Source: Actinomycetota bacterium
Lineage (GTDB): Bacteria; Actinomycetota; Thermoleophilia; UBA2241
Assembly: GCA_026392265.1 (NCBI GenBank)
Contig: JAPLCL010000239.1
Span: 1-7,137 of the forward strand
Direction of reading: 5' to 3'
DNA length: 7,137 bases
Shown: piece by piece, positions 1 through 6,005 of the stretch
Numbering within the stretch: position 1 is the stretch's first letter
Layout of the letters: each line of letters begins with the position of its first letter
Program-made: the position numbers and the translations under genes
Notes under the pieces: generated by a model
Told to the model about the DNA's origin: nothing
Databases searched by the model: none
What the model saw: only the letters and a program-made list of their open reading frames with translations

Positions 1-33
1 GATCCAGATGATGATGGCCGCGCCTCCACCCAT
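1..33 (-). CDS. yajC: 5' end of a gene cut by the window edge, probably preprotein translocase accessory subunit YajC
   Basis: Only 11 codons are visible, reading M-G-G-G-A-A-I-I-I-W-I. An ATG start lies five bases after the tgt stop codon and is preceded by a perfect AGGAGG Shine-Dalgarno box at a spacing of nine bases, so a real start is well supported. The short glycine-rich start running straight into hydrophobic residues fits the N-terminus of YajC, a small single-span membrane protein that associates with SecDF in the Sec export machinery. YajC directly downstream of tgt is a widely conserved gene order. The YajC name rests on context and eleven residues, so another small membrane protein is possible. 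Confidence 0.55.
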   Translation of the reverse strand, partial: MGGGAAIIIWI

Positions 34-38
34 GCGGC

Positions 39-1169
39 TCAACCTCCTGCGGAATACAGTTCCGCGACGTGATTGGCAAAATCTGCGAAACGCCCGGCGC
101 GAATGGCCACCCGGGCGTCCTCCGTTAATCTTATCAGAACCCTGAGGTTGTGTTGACTCAAGAGCTGCGCCCCGAGCATCTCCTTCTGCAGCACGAGGTG
201 GCGCACGTAGGCTCTGGTGAACGTGCGGCAGGCGTAGCAGTCGCAGGCCTCGTCGAGCGGCTGCAGGTCGGCGGCGAAGCGCGCGTTGCGCAAGTTCAGC
301 CGGCCCTCGCGTGAGAACGCCGTGCCGGTGCGCGCCAGGCGCGTCGGCAGGACGCAGTCGAAGACGTCGACGCCGCGGCGCACCACCTCGAGCATGCCGA
401 TCGGGTCGCCGATGCCCATGAAGTAACGCAGGCGGTCGGCCGGAAGCACCTCGTCCATGAGCTCGACCGTGGCGAGCCTCTCGTCGCCGCGCTCGCCCAC
501 ACTGAGGCCGCCGATGGCGTAGGCGTCGAAGCCGACGCCCGTGATCTCGGCGGCCGAGCGGCGGCGCAGCCCTTCGTCCACGCCGCCTTGCACGATGCCC
601 ACGAGCAGCTGATCGGCGCGCCGATGGGCCGCCTTGCAGGCCGCCGCCCAGCGCGACGTGCGCTCCACGGCGGCCTCGATCTCGGCGTGCGCCAGCGTAC
701 CCGGCGCGCACTGGTCGAAGGCCATGATGATGTCGGCGCCGAGCTCCTCCTGGATGCGCACCGCCAGCTCGGGGGTGAAGACATGCCGCGAGCCGTCGTA
801 CACCGAGGCGAACTCCACGCCATCGTCACGCACCACGCGGGTGCCCTCGAGGCTGAACACCTGGAAACCGCCCGAGTCGGTGAGGATCGGCCCGTCCCAG
901 CGCATGAAGCCGTGCAGGCCGCCGTGCGCGGCGATGAGCTCGGTGCCGGGGCGCAGGTAGAGGTGATACGTATTGGCGAGGACGATCTGGGCGCCGAGCT
1001 CGGCGAGCTCGCGCGGCGCCACCGCCTTGACCGTCGCCTTGGTACCGACGGGCATGAAGCAGGGCGTCTCGACCACGCCATGAGGTGTCGTGAGGCGCGC
1101 GACCCGCGCCGCCCCGTCGCGTGCCTCCACCTCAAAAGCGAAGCCGCGCGCCTTCATCGCGGCGCTCAC
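39..1169 (-). CDS. tgt: tRNA-guanine transglycosylase (queuine/preQ1 tRNA-ribosyltransferase)
   Basis: Bacterial Tgt swaps guanine-34 in the anticodon of GUN tRNAs (Asp, Asn, His, Tyr) for preQ1, the entry step for building queuosine on tRNA. The 376-residue length is normal for the family. Visible motifs are TDSGGFQVFSL with the conserved Asp98, MAFDQC with Asp152, GIVQGG (191-196), GGLSVGE (220-226), and FDCVLPTR, where Asp271 aligns with the catalytic nucleophile. The zinc site is complete: Cys309, Cys311 and Cys314, plus His340 in LSQHNLR. The start taken is a GTG overlapping the queA stop as GTGA. An in-frame ATG four codons later (1157-1155) is a possible alternative, and neither has a strong ribosome site, consistent with coupled translation from queA. 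The family assignment is secure; only the exact start is uncertain. Confidence 0.97.
   Translation of the reverse strand: MSAAMKARGFAFEVEARDGAARVARLTTPHGVVETPCFMPVGTKATVKAVAPRELAELGAQIVLANTYHLYLRPGTELIAAHGGLHGFMRWDGPILTDSGGFQVFSLEGTRVVRDDGVEFASVYDGSRHVFTPELAVRIQEELGADIIMAFDQCAPGTLAHAEIEAAVERTSRWAAACKAAHRRADQLLVGIVQGGVDEGLRRRSAAEITGVGFDAYAIGGLSVGERGDERLATVELMDEVLPADRLRYFMGIGDPIGMLEVVRRGVDVFDCVLPTRLARTGTAFSREGRLNLRNARFAADLQPLDEACDCYACRTFTRAYVRHLVLQKEMLGAQLLSQHNLRVLIRLTEDARVAIRAGRFADFANHVAELYSAGG
43..48 (-). promoter_or_regulatory. Shine-Dalgarno box for the yajC-like gene
   Basis: The minus strand reads AGGAGG here, nine bases before the ATG at 33-31. It lies inside the last codons of tgt (the Ala-Gly-Gly end), so the downstream gene is initiated from within the tgt message. 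This box is the main evidence that the truncated frame at 1-33 is a real gene. Confidence 0.75.
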
Positions 1170-2266
1170 AGTGCCAGCATGGCGTCGCCGAAGCTGTAGA
1201 AACGATAGCGCTCGCGCACAGCGTGCGCGTAGAGGCGCCGTGTCTGCTCCACGCCGTAGAAGGCCATCACCAGAGCCAGCAGACTGGTGCGCGGCAGGTG
1301 AAAATTGGTCACCAGCGCGTCGACGACGCGAAAGTCGCAGCCCGGCGTGATGAAGAGGCGCGTCTCGCCGCGGTAGGCCGCCTTGTCCGTCGGCGGCGCG
1401 TGACGGGCGAGATGCTCAAGCGTGCGCACGGTGGTGGTGCCCACGGCGACCACGCGGCGGCCCTGGGCGCGCGCCGCCAGCAGGCGCGCCCACACGGCCA
1501 CGTCGACCTCGTAGGTCTCGCGGTGGAGCCGGCCCGCGGCCAGCGTCTCTTCAACCAGCGGCTTGAAGGTGCCGAGGCCGACGTGGAGCGTGACCGTCTC
1601 GATGGTCACGCCGGCCGCCCCCAGGGCAGCGTCCAGGGCCGGCGTGAAGTGCAAGCCGGCGGTCGGCGCCGCGGCGGAGCCCACAAGACGCGCGTACGTC
1701 GTCTGATAGCGCTCGGGGTCGCTCAGGCGCTCATGGATGTACGGCGGCAGTGGCATCGCGCCGGCCTCGTCGAGGAGTTCGAGCACGGGCCGCGCATGGC
1801 GGCTGGCCACCAGCCAGCGGCCGTCGCCCAGCGGACGCACGGCGACCAGCGGCCACGCCTCACCGAGCGCCTCGCTGGTGAGCGTCTCGCCGGAGCGCGG
1901 CCGGCCGCGCAGGAGCGCCTCCCAGGCTTCACCCGGGCCGGCTTCGCTCGCCGGCTCCTCCCCCGCCGGGCGGAGGAACAGCGCTTCGATGCGCCCGCCC
2001 GTGGCGCGGCGGAAGAACGCTCGTGCCGGGAACACGCGTGTGTCGTTGCGCACGAGCACGTCGCCGGCGCGCAGCAACCCGGGCAACTCCGCGAACATGC
2101 GGTCGGCGATCGCGTCGGCGCCGCGCCGGCAGACCAGAAGGCGGGAGGCATCTCTCGGTTCGACGGGGTGTTGCGCGACCAGCTCCTGGGGCAGATCGTA
2201 GTCGAGATCCTCGAACCGCAGACCCTGAGCCTCGGCGACGCCCGGCGTGGCGTGGCGGCTCGTCAT
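1166..2266 (-). CDS. queA: S-adenosylmethionine:tRNA ribosyltransferase-isomerase
   Basis: QueA transfers and isomerises the ribosyl part of S-adenosylmethionine onto preQ1-34 in tRNA, giving epoxyqueuosine. The protein is 366 residues, within the usual range. Family signatures occur in order: YDLPQELVAQHP (23-34), NDTRVFPAR (74-82), LPPYI (173-177), GSAAAPTAGLHFT (196-208), VTLHVGLGTF (225-234), GTTTVRTLE (276-284), DALVTNFHLPR (316-326) and RFYSFGDAML (355-364). The start is the ATG at 2266, which overlaps the queH stop as ATGA. The frame stays open upstream to 2608, but that part reads through queH in another frame and has no QueA similarity. There is a head of about 14 residues before the conserved core, with no alternative start codon inside it. 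Its end overlaps tgt by four bases, so the two are probably translated together. Confidence 0.97.
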   Translation of the reverse strand: MTSRHATPGVAEAQGLRFEDLDYDLPQELVAQHPVEPRDASRLLVCRRGADAIADRMFAELPGLLRAGDVLVRNDTRVFPARAFFRRATGGRIEALFLRPAGEEPASEAGPGEAWEALLRGRPRSGETLTSEALGEAWPLVAVRPLGDGRWLVASRHARPVLELLDEAGAMPLPPYIHERLSDPERYQTTYARLVGSAAAPTAGLHFTPALDAALGAAGVTIETVTLHVGLGTFKPLVEETLAAGRLHRETYEVDVAVWARLLAARAQGRRVVAVGTTTVRTLEHLARHAPPTDKAAYRGETRLFITPGCDFRVVDALVTNFHLPRTSLLALVMAFYGVEQTRRLYAHAVRERYRFYSFGDAMLAL

Positions 2267-2832
2267 TTTGCTTTCTTGCGCAGCGCCCGCTCGTGCCACG
2301 TTTGCCACTTGCTCGCGGCACAGCCGCAGTAGGCCTGTCGGTAGAGGTCGAGCCGCCGGCTCTCGGCGTAGCTCTCGCGAAACGAGCCGCGCAGATCGAG
2401 GTAGGCGAATGTCACACCATGCTCGGCGGCGGCCGTCTGCCCCGCCGCCTGAATGAGGTCGTGCCGCTGGTACGGGCTGACGCTCAACGTCGTGCTGAAA
2501 CGCGGTACGCCCAGCCGCGCAGCCGCCGCGGCCGCGGCCCTCAGGCGCAGGCCGAGGCAGGCGGCGCAACGCTCGTCCGGCGTGGCCTCGGAGAGCGTGG
2601 CGATCCACTCGCGCCAGGCCGCCGCCTCAGACGGCTGCCCGTCGATCACGAGCTCGAGACCGGCCGCCCGGCTGTAGCGACGCATGCTCTCGAGACGGCG
2701 CTCGAGTTCGGGTACCGGCTGGATGTTGGGGTTGTGGAACCACGCGACAGGCTCGACACCGCGATCGCGCCAAGCCGGAACGGCTACCGTCGAACACGGC
2801 CCGCAGCAGACGTGCATGAGGAGATCGTTCAT
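2263..2832 (-). CDS. queH: Epoxyqueuosine reductase QueH (DUF208 family)
   Basis: QueH reduces epoxyqueuosine in tRNA to queuosine, the last step of the pathway, as a non-orthologous replacement for the cobalamin-dependent QueG. The 189-residue protein shows the full DUF208 signature: HVCCGPCS with Cys9, Cys10 and Cys13, FHNPNIQP (32-39), RCAACLGLRL with Cys89 and Cys92, FSTTLSVSPYQ (112-122), and FRESYAESRR followed by YRQAYCGC with Cys169 and Cys171. These cysteines are those expected to hold the iron-sulfur and iron centres of the family. The C-terminus is lysine/arginine-rich. The ATG start has no ribosome site at normal distance: the nearest good one is 30 bases upstream and fits a short leader frame instead, while a -10-like box sits six bases before the ATG. 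Its placement directly before queA and tgt, with an ATGA overlap into queA, supports the role. Confidence 0.95.
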   Translation of the reverse strand: MNDLLMHVCCGPCSTVAVPAWRDRGVEPVAWFHNPNIQPVPELERRLESMRRYSRAAGLELVIDGQPSEAAAWREWIATLSEATPDERCAACLGLRLRAAAAAAARLGVPRFSTTLSVSPYQRHDLIQAAGQTAAAEHGVTFAYLDLRGSFRESYAESRRLDLYRQAYCGCAASKWQTWHERALRKKAK

Positions 2833-2855
2833 GGTCCGAGTATAGCGCGGCGCAT
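2829..2855 (-). CDS. Possible 8-residue leader peptide overlapping the queH start
   Basis: A short frame reads M-R-R-A-I-L-G-P-stop. It has a GAGGAG ribosome site (2868-2863) seven bases before its ATG, and its TGA overlaps the queH ATG as ATGA, the same arrangement used at other junctions in this cluster. This would explain how queH is translated without its own ribosome site. A frame this short can easily arise by chance, and it competes with the leaderless-promoter reading of the same stretch. It should be treated as a candidate only. Confidence 0.35.
   Translation of the reverse strand: MRRAILGP
2839..2844 (-). promoter_or_regulatory. Candidate -10 box for a leaderless queH transcript
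   Basis: The minus strand reads TATACT, five of six matches to the TATAAT consensus, in a strongly GC-rich background. Exactly six bases separate it from the queH ATG, which would put the transcript start on the A of the start codon. Leaderless messages with this geometry are common in actinobacteria, where a -35 element is often absent; I see no TTGACA-like hexamer at 16-19 bases upstream. The lack of a ribosome site for queH agrees with this reading. Confidence 0.45.
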
Positions 2856-2862
2856 GGAAAGG

Positions 2863-2878
2863 CTCCTCGCGTGGCGAG
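2863..2878 (-). promoter_or_regulatory. Small hairpin overlapping the leader ribosome site
   Basis: On the minus strand CTCGC (2878-2874) pairs with GCGAG (2870-2866) around a CAC loop, and the second arm contains the first three bases of the GAGGAG ribosome site (2868-2863). An alternative outer pairing of GGCTC (2880-2876) with GAGCC (2865-2861) would also cover the site. Either fold would reduce ribosome access to the short leader frame. Such short GC-rich stems are frequent by chance in this base composition. Confidence 0.3.
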
Positions 2879-2915
2879 CCTGGGCGGCAGCAGGCGGGCA
2901 GCCGGGCGGCATGTC

Positions 2916-2958
2916 GCGAATCGGTAAGAGGGGGCCGCGTGCTATCTTACCGATTCGC
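2916..2958. repeat. Perfect 14-bp inverted repeat with 15-base spacer in the ruvB-queH gap
   Basis: The left arm GCGAATCGGTAAGA (2916-2929) is the exact reverse complement of the right arm TCTTACCGATTCGC (2945-2958). The arms are noticeably more AT-rich than the surrounding DNA, and the spacer is GC-rich. The repeat lies between the ruvB stop and the queH start. It could form a strong RNA hairpin that ends or stabilises the ruvB message, but no U-run follows in either direction. It could equally be a paired operator site: a weak -10-like TAAGAT (2949-2944, minus strand) overlaps one arm. The repeat is certain; its role is not. Confidence 0.9.
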
Positions 2959-3022
2959 ACTACCCCGCCGGGCGACCCCGGCGACTGCGGCGGCCGCACT
3001 GACCGACGATCCGAGGCTCCAC

Positions 3023-4057
3023 TCAGCTCTCGTCGAACAGCGTGCCCGGCCCTGCCGGCGGCGTGAGGCCGCAGTGCTGGAAGCCCGAGCGCGTAAGCAC
3101 CCGTCCGCGCGGCGTACGCTTAAGGAAGCCCTGCATGATCAGGTACGGCTCGTACACGTCCATCACGGTGTCGGCCTCTTCGCCCAGAGCCACCGCCAGC
3201 GTATCCAGGCCGACCGGGCCGCCGTCGAACTTCTGCGCGATGGCGCAGAGGATATCTCGGTCGAGCTTGTCGAGCCCTTCGGCGTCGACCTGGAACAGTT
3301 CGAGGGCAGCGAGACAGATTCCGTGGTCGATGACGCCCTCGTGCCGCACTTCGGCGAAATCGCGCACTCGGCGCAGCAGCCGGTTGGCGACTCGCGGCGT
3401 GCCTCGCGAGCGACCGGCGATCTCGAAGGCCGAATCGTCGTCGATGCTCACCTTGAGGATCCCGGAGGAGCGGCGCACTATCTGTGCCAGCTCCTCGATC
3501 TCGTAGTACTCGAGCCGCTGCCACACGCCGAAACGGTCGCGCAGAGGCGTGGTGAGCAGGCCCGTGCGCGTGGTAGCGCCGATGAGCGTGAACGGCTGCA
3601 CCTGCATGCGGATACTGCGCGCCGCCGGCCCCTCCCCGATCATGATGTCGATCTCGTAGTCCTCCATCGCCGGGTAGAGGACCTCCTCGACGGCGGCGTT
3701 GAGGCGATGGATCTCGTCGACGAAGAGGACATCGCCCTCCTGCAGGTTGGTGAGCAGACCGGCGACGTCGACCTTGCGCTCGAGCGCCGGCCCGGAGGTG
3801 GTGTGCATGCCCACGCCGAGCTCGGTGGCGATGATGCCGGCCAGCGTGGTCTTGCCGAGGCCGGGCGGACCGGCGATGAGCACGTGGTCCAGCGTATCGC
3901 CGCGGTTGCGCGCGGCCTGCACGAAGATCTCGAGCTGTTCCTTGGCGGCGCCTTGCCCGACGAAGTCGCTGAAGCGCCGCGGCCTGAGACCCAGTTCGAG
4001 GTCGCGATCGTCGGCGCGCTCGTTGGGGTCGCCGATACGGTCGACCGGCGGCGTCAC
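3023..4057 (-). CDS. ruvB: Holliday junction branch migration ATPase RuvB
   Basis: RuvB is the hexameric AAA+ motor that drives branch migration of Holliday junctions together with RuvA. The 344-residue protein is full length. It shows Walker A GPPGLGKT (63-70), Walker B LFVDEIHRL with Asp114 and Glu115, sensor-1 GATTR (160-164), LRDRF (172-176) with candidate arginine-finger residues, and sensor-2 GTPRVANRLLRRVRD (219-233). A C-terminal winged helix ends with the TPRGR turn (315-319). The start is the GTG at 4057, which overlaps the ruvA stop as GTGA and has AGGGG (4068-4064) six bases upstream. The frame stays open further upstream only because it shadows ruvA. An odd point is Arg94-Lys95-Val96-Asp97, where most RuvB proteins have a Gly just before this Asp. 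Confidence 0.97.
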   Translation of the reverse strand: MTPPVDRIGDPNERADDRDLELGLRPRRFSDFVGQGAAKEQLEIFVQAARNRGDTLDHVLIAGPPGLGKTTLAGIIATELGVGMHTTSGPALERKVDVAGLLTNLQEGDVLFVDEIHRLNAAVEEVLYPAMEDYEIDIMIGEGPAARSIRMQVQPFTLIGATTRTGLLTTPLRDRFGVWQRLEYYEIEELAQIVRRSSGILKVSIDDDSAFEIAGRSRGTPRVANRLLRRVRDFAEVRHEGVIDHGICLAALELFQVDAEGLDKLDRDILCAIAQKFDGGPVGLDTLAVALGEEADTVMDVYEPYLIMQGFLKRTPRGRVLTRSGFQHCGLTPPAGPGTLFDES

Positions 4058-4659
4058 GGAGCGCCCCTGCCGCGCGTGAGAGCGTACTTGACCAGGTCTT
4101 CGAGGCTCGCGCCCTCGGGCGCGCCTCTGAGCGCCTCCTCGGCCTCCCGCAGGCTGAGGCCCAGGTTCTGCAGCGCCGAGCGTGCGGCGAGGAAGCCGTC
4201 GGTCGGGGCGGGGCCGGCAGGCGTACCGGCTTCGCCGGCCCGGGCCGGCGGCAGCTCCCCGACCTTGTCGCCGAGCTCCACCACGAGCCGCTGCGCGAGC
4301 TTCTTGCCGATGCCGGAGATGCTCTCGAACTTCTTCACGTCGTCGCGGGCCACCGCCAGCTCGAGCTCCTCCACCGGATAGCCGGAGAGCACCGCGAGAG
4401 CCACCTTGGGCCCCACGCCGCTGACCGCGATGAGCCACTGGAAGAACACGCGCTCCCGCACGCTGCGGAAGCCGAACAACTGGAGCGCGTCTTCGCGCAC
4501 GTGCAGGTACGTGTGCAGGCTGACCTCTTCGCCGAGCCTGCCCGACAGACCGCCGAGAGTGCGCCCCGAGGCCAGGACTTCGATGCCCAACCCGCCCACC
4601 GCGATCACGGCGTGCTCGCCGTCGAGCAGCTGCAGTGTGCCGCGGATGGAAGCGATCAT
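4054..4659 (-). CDS. ruvA: Holliday junction branch migration complex subunit RuvA
   Basis: RuvA binds four-way DNA junctions as a tetramer and loads RuvB. The 201 residues match the usual length. An N-terminal OB-fold (about 1-64, starting MIASIRG) is followed by two helix-hairpin-helix units with the loops SGVGPK (80-85) and SGIGKK (115-120). A flexible Pro/Ala/Gly-rich linker (about 136-153) leads to the small C-terminal domain (about 154-197) that contacts RuvB. The ATG start overlaps the ruvC stop as ATGA, and the TGA stop overlaps the ruvB GTG start. No strong ribosome site precedes it, which suggests coupled translation from ruvC. Confidence 0.96.
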   Translation of the reverse strand: MIASIRGTLQLLDGEHAVIAVGGLGIEVLASGRTLGGLSGRLGEEVSLHTYLHVREDALQLFGFRSVRERVFFQWLIAVSGVGPKVALAVLSGYPVEELELAVARDDVKKFESISGIGKKLAQRLVVELGDKVGELPPARAGEAGTPAGPAPTDGFLAARSALQNLGLSLREAEEALRGAPEGASLEDLVKYALTRGRGAP

Positions 4660-5171
4660 CGCCGGCCGCCCGTGGGGCGGCGCACCGCCGCGGCGAACGC
4701 GGCGCTGTTGTGGTGGGTGTGGGTGATGGCGACGGCCAGCGCGTCGGCGGCGTGGTCTGGCTGCGGGATACGCTCCAGGCCGAGGATCACCTTGGTCATC
4801 TCCTGCACCTGTATCTTGCTGGCGCGCCCGTAGCCGGTGACCGCCTGTTTGATCTGCAACGGCGAGTACTCGCAGGGTGCGGACTTCAGATCCGAGGCGG
4901 CCAGATAGAGGACGCCTTTGGCCTGGCCGACCGCCAGTGCGGTCTTGACGTTGACGTTCACGAAGAGCTCCTCGAGCACGACGATGTCGGGAGAGAAGCG
5001 CTTGATGAGCCCCAGCGCCTGGTCGTAGATCCGCCGCAGACGCACGTGGGTATCGTCTCTTGCCGAGGTGACGATGCAGCCGTAGCCGAGGGACTTGAGG
5101 CGGCTGCCTTCCTGCTCGATGACGCCCCAGCCGGTGCTCGCCGTGCCGGGGTCGAAGCCGAGCACGATCAC
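4656..5171 (-). CDS. ruvC: Crossover junction endodeoxyribonuclease RuvC
   Basis: RuvC is the dimeric, metal-dependent nuclease that resolves Holliday junctions by paired nicks. The 171-residue RNase H-like protein shows all expected active-site positions: Asp7 in LGFDPGT, the acidic pair Glu67-Glu68 in VLEELF, and His140 and Asp143 in PDHAADALA. The His takes the place of an E. coli aspartate, as in Thermus RuvC and many other bacteria. GQAKG (82-86) and GYGRASK (113-119) are also typical. The start is a GTG with AGGGGG (5183-5178) six bases upstream. The 65-bp gap to yebC shows no clear promoter or terminator, so ruvC is probably in the same operon. Confidence 0.96.
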   Translation of the reverse strand: MIVLGFDPGTASTGWGVIEQEGSRLKSLGYGCIVTSARDDTHVRLRRIYDQALGLIKRFSPDIVVLEELFVNVNVKTALAVGQAKGVLYLAASDLKSAPCEYSPLQIKQAVTGYGRASKIQVQEMTKVILGLERIPQPDHAADALAVAITHTHHNSAAFAAAVRRPTGGRR

Positions 5172-5177
5172 GATCTG

Positions 5178-5183
5178 CCCCCT
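5178..5183 (-). promoter_or_regulatory. Ribosome binding site deciding the ruvC GTG start
   Basis: The minus strand reads AGGGGG six bases before the GTG at 5171-5169. Together with the conserved I-V-L-G-F-D-P-G-T opening of RuvC, it fixes the start at this GTG. Confidence 0.6.
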
Positions 5184-5236
5184 GCGCTGTGGATGTGCCC
5201 CTGGCCGGGCCCCGCGACCGTCGTCACAAGGTAGCC

Positions 5237-5986
5237 CTAGTCGGCCAGGAGCTCGAGGATGTCTTCGGGGATGTCGAAGTTGGCGTACACCTCTTGCACG
5301 TCGTCGCTGTCTTCGAGAGCGTCAACGATCTTCATGGTCTTGCGCGCGTCCTTCTCCTCGAGCTTGACCGTGCTCTTGGGGATCATCGTAAGCTCGGCCT
5401 GGTCGAACTCGATGCCAGCAGCCGCCAGGGCATCGCGCACCGCGACGAAGTCGGCGGGCTGGGTGAGGACCTGGAACTCCTCGCCGTCTTGCACGACGTC
5501 GTCGGCGCCAGCGTCGATGGCGGCGGCCATGACGTCGTCCTCGCTGTACTTGCTGCCATCGACGACGATGGAGCCGCGGCGTTCGAACACCCAGGCGACC
5601 GCACCGGGTTGCGCCAGCTGCCCGCCGTGATTACTGAAGATGTTGCGGATGTCGGCGGCGGACCGGTTCTTGTTGTCGGTGAGCACATCGACGATGATCG
5701 CCACGCCGGCGGGGCCGTAGCCCTCGTAGAGGATGCTCTCGTAGGCGGTGCCGTCGGCACCGCCCCCACCGCGCTGGATGGCGCGCTCGATGTTGTCTTT
5801 GGGCATCGAGTAGCTCGTCGCCTTCTCCACGGCATTGGCGAGCGCGATGTTCATGGTGACGTCGATGCCGCCTTCACGGGCGGCGACCGTGATGGCGCGG
5901 GAGAGCTTGGAGAACAGCTTGCCGCGCCTGGCATCTGTCTTGCCCTTCTTGTGTTTGATGGTAGCCCACTTGGAGTGCCCGGACAC
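5237..5986 (-). CDS. yebC: YebC/PmpR family protein (translation or transcription factor)
   Basis: YebC proteins were long annotated as DNA-binding transcriptional regulators. Recent work on family members points to a ribosome-associated role that relieves stalling at proline-rich stretches. The 249-residue length and the three-domain family architecture are standard. The N-terminus MSGHSKWATIKHKKGKTDARR matches the family signature closely, followed by MPKDNIERAIQRG (61-73), YEGYGPAGVAIIVDVLTDNKNR (87-108) and the acidic C-terminus. The region 41-57 is less canonical but keeps the helical pattern. The start is a GTG with AGGAGG ten bases upstream. A position directly before ruvC is conserved across many bacteria. 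Which molecular role applies here cannot be told from the sequence. Confidence 0.95.
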   Translation of the reverse strand: MSGHSKWATIKHKKGKTDARRGKLFSKLSRAITVAAREGGIDVTMNIALANAVEKATSYSMPKDNIERAIQRGGGGADGTAYESILYEGYGPAGVAIIVDVLTDNKNRSAADIRNIFSNHGGQLAQPGAVAWVFERRGSIVVDGSKYSEDDVMAAAIDAGADDVVQDGEEFQVLTQPADFVAVRDALAAAGIEFDQAELTMIPKSTVKLEEKDARKTMKIVDALEDSDDVQEVYANFDIPEDILELLAD

Positions 5987-5996
5987 GAGGACACCA

Positions 5997-6002
5997 CCTC
6001 CT
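5997..6002 (-). promoter_or_regulatory. Shine-Dalgarno box for yebC
   Basis: The minus strand reads AGGAGG ten bases before the GTG at 5986-5984. It lies in the 19-base gap after the pdxT stop codon. It supports the GTG start, which is also fixed by the conserved SGHSKW opening. Confidence 0.7.
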
Positions 6003-6005
6003 CTC

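Larger units (their letters stand above)
2833..3022. other. Intergenic region between ruvB and queH
   Basis: This 190-bp stretch is the longest gene-free interval in the window and the likely break between two transcription units. It holds the 14-bp inverted repeat at 2916-2958, the hairpin and ribosome site near 2861-2880, the start of the candidate leader frame, and the -10-like box at 2839-2844. The part from 2959 to 3022 shows no recognisable element. No preQ1 riboswitch-like A-rich tail or tRNA fold was seen. Confidence 0.8.

Noticed and set aside
1121..2332. A 403-codon open frame on the plus strand opposite queA
   Set aside because: It mirrors queA codon for codon, shows no protein family motif, and starts inside tgt antisense sequence.
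2267..2608. Extended N-terminus for QueA, since its frame is open for 114 more codons
   Set aside because: This stretch is out-of-frame queH coding sequence and has no QueA similarity; the ATGA overlap gives a normal start.
2916..2958. Standard intrinsic terminator after ruvB
   Set aside because: The stem is strong enough but no run of U follows it on the minus strand, where GACATGCCG comes next. It is kept as a repeat of unknown role.
2833..3022. preQ1 riboswitch or T-box upstream of queH
   Set aside because: There is no A-rich tail or C-rich loop as in preQ1 aptamers and no T-box motif; the inverted repeat does not resemble either fold.
2939..4381. A 480-codon open frame on the plus strand opposite ruvB and ruvA
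   Set aside because: It lies antisense to two genes with complete family motifs, its protein is low-complexity and rich in Arg, Ala, Glu and Val, and it has no recognisable domain. High GC at third codon positions commonly opens such frames.
4058..4438. Extended N-terminus for RuvB, since its frame is open for 127 more codons
   Set aside because: The stretch is out-of-frame ruvA sequence. The GTG at 4057 gives a standard RuvB length and has a good ribosome site.
4656..5171. Loss of a RuvC catalytic aspartate, since His140 replaces the E. coli residue
   Set aside because: A histidine at this position is known in Thermus RuvC and is common in bacteria, so the active site is normal.
5172..5236. 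Separate promoter or terminator between yebC and ruvC
   Set aside because: I see no convincing -10 box or hairpin with a T-run in these 65 bases, so read-through is the simplest view.
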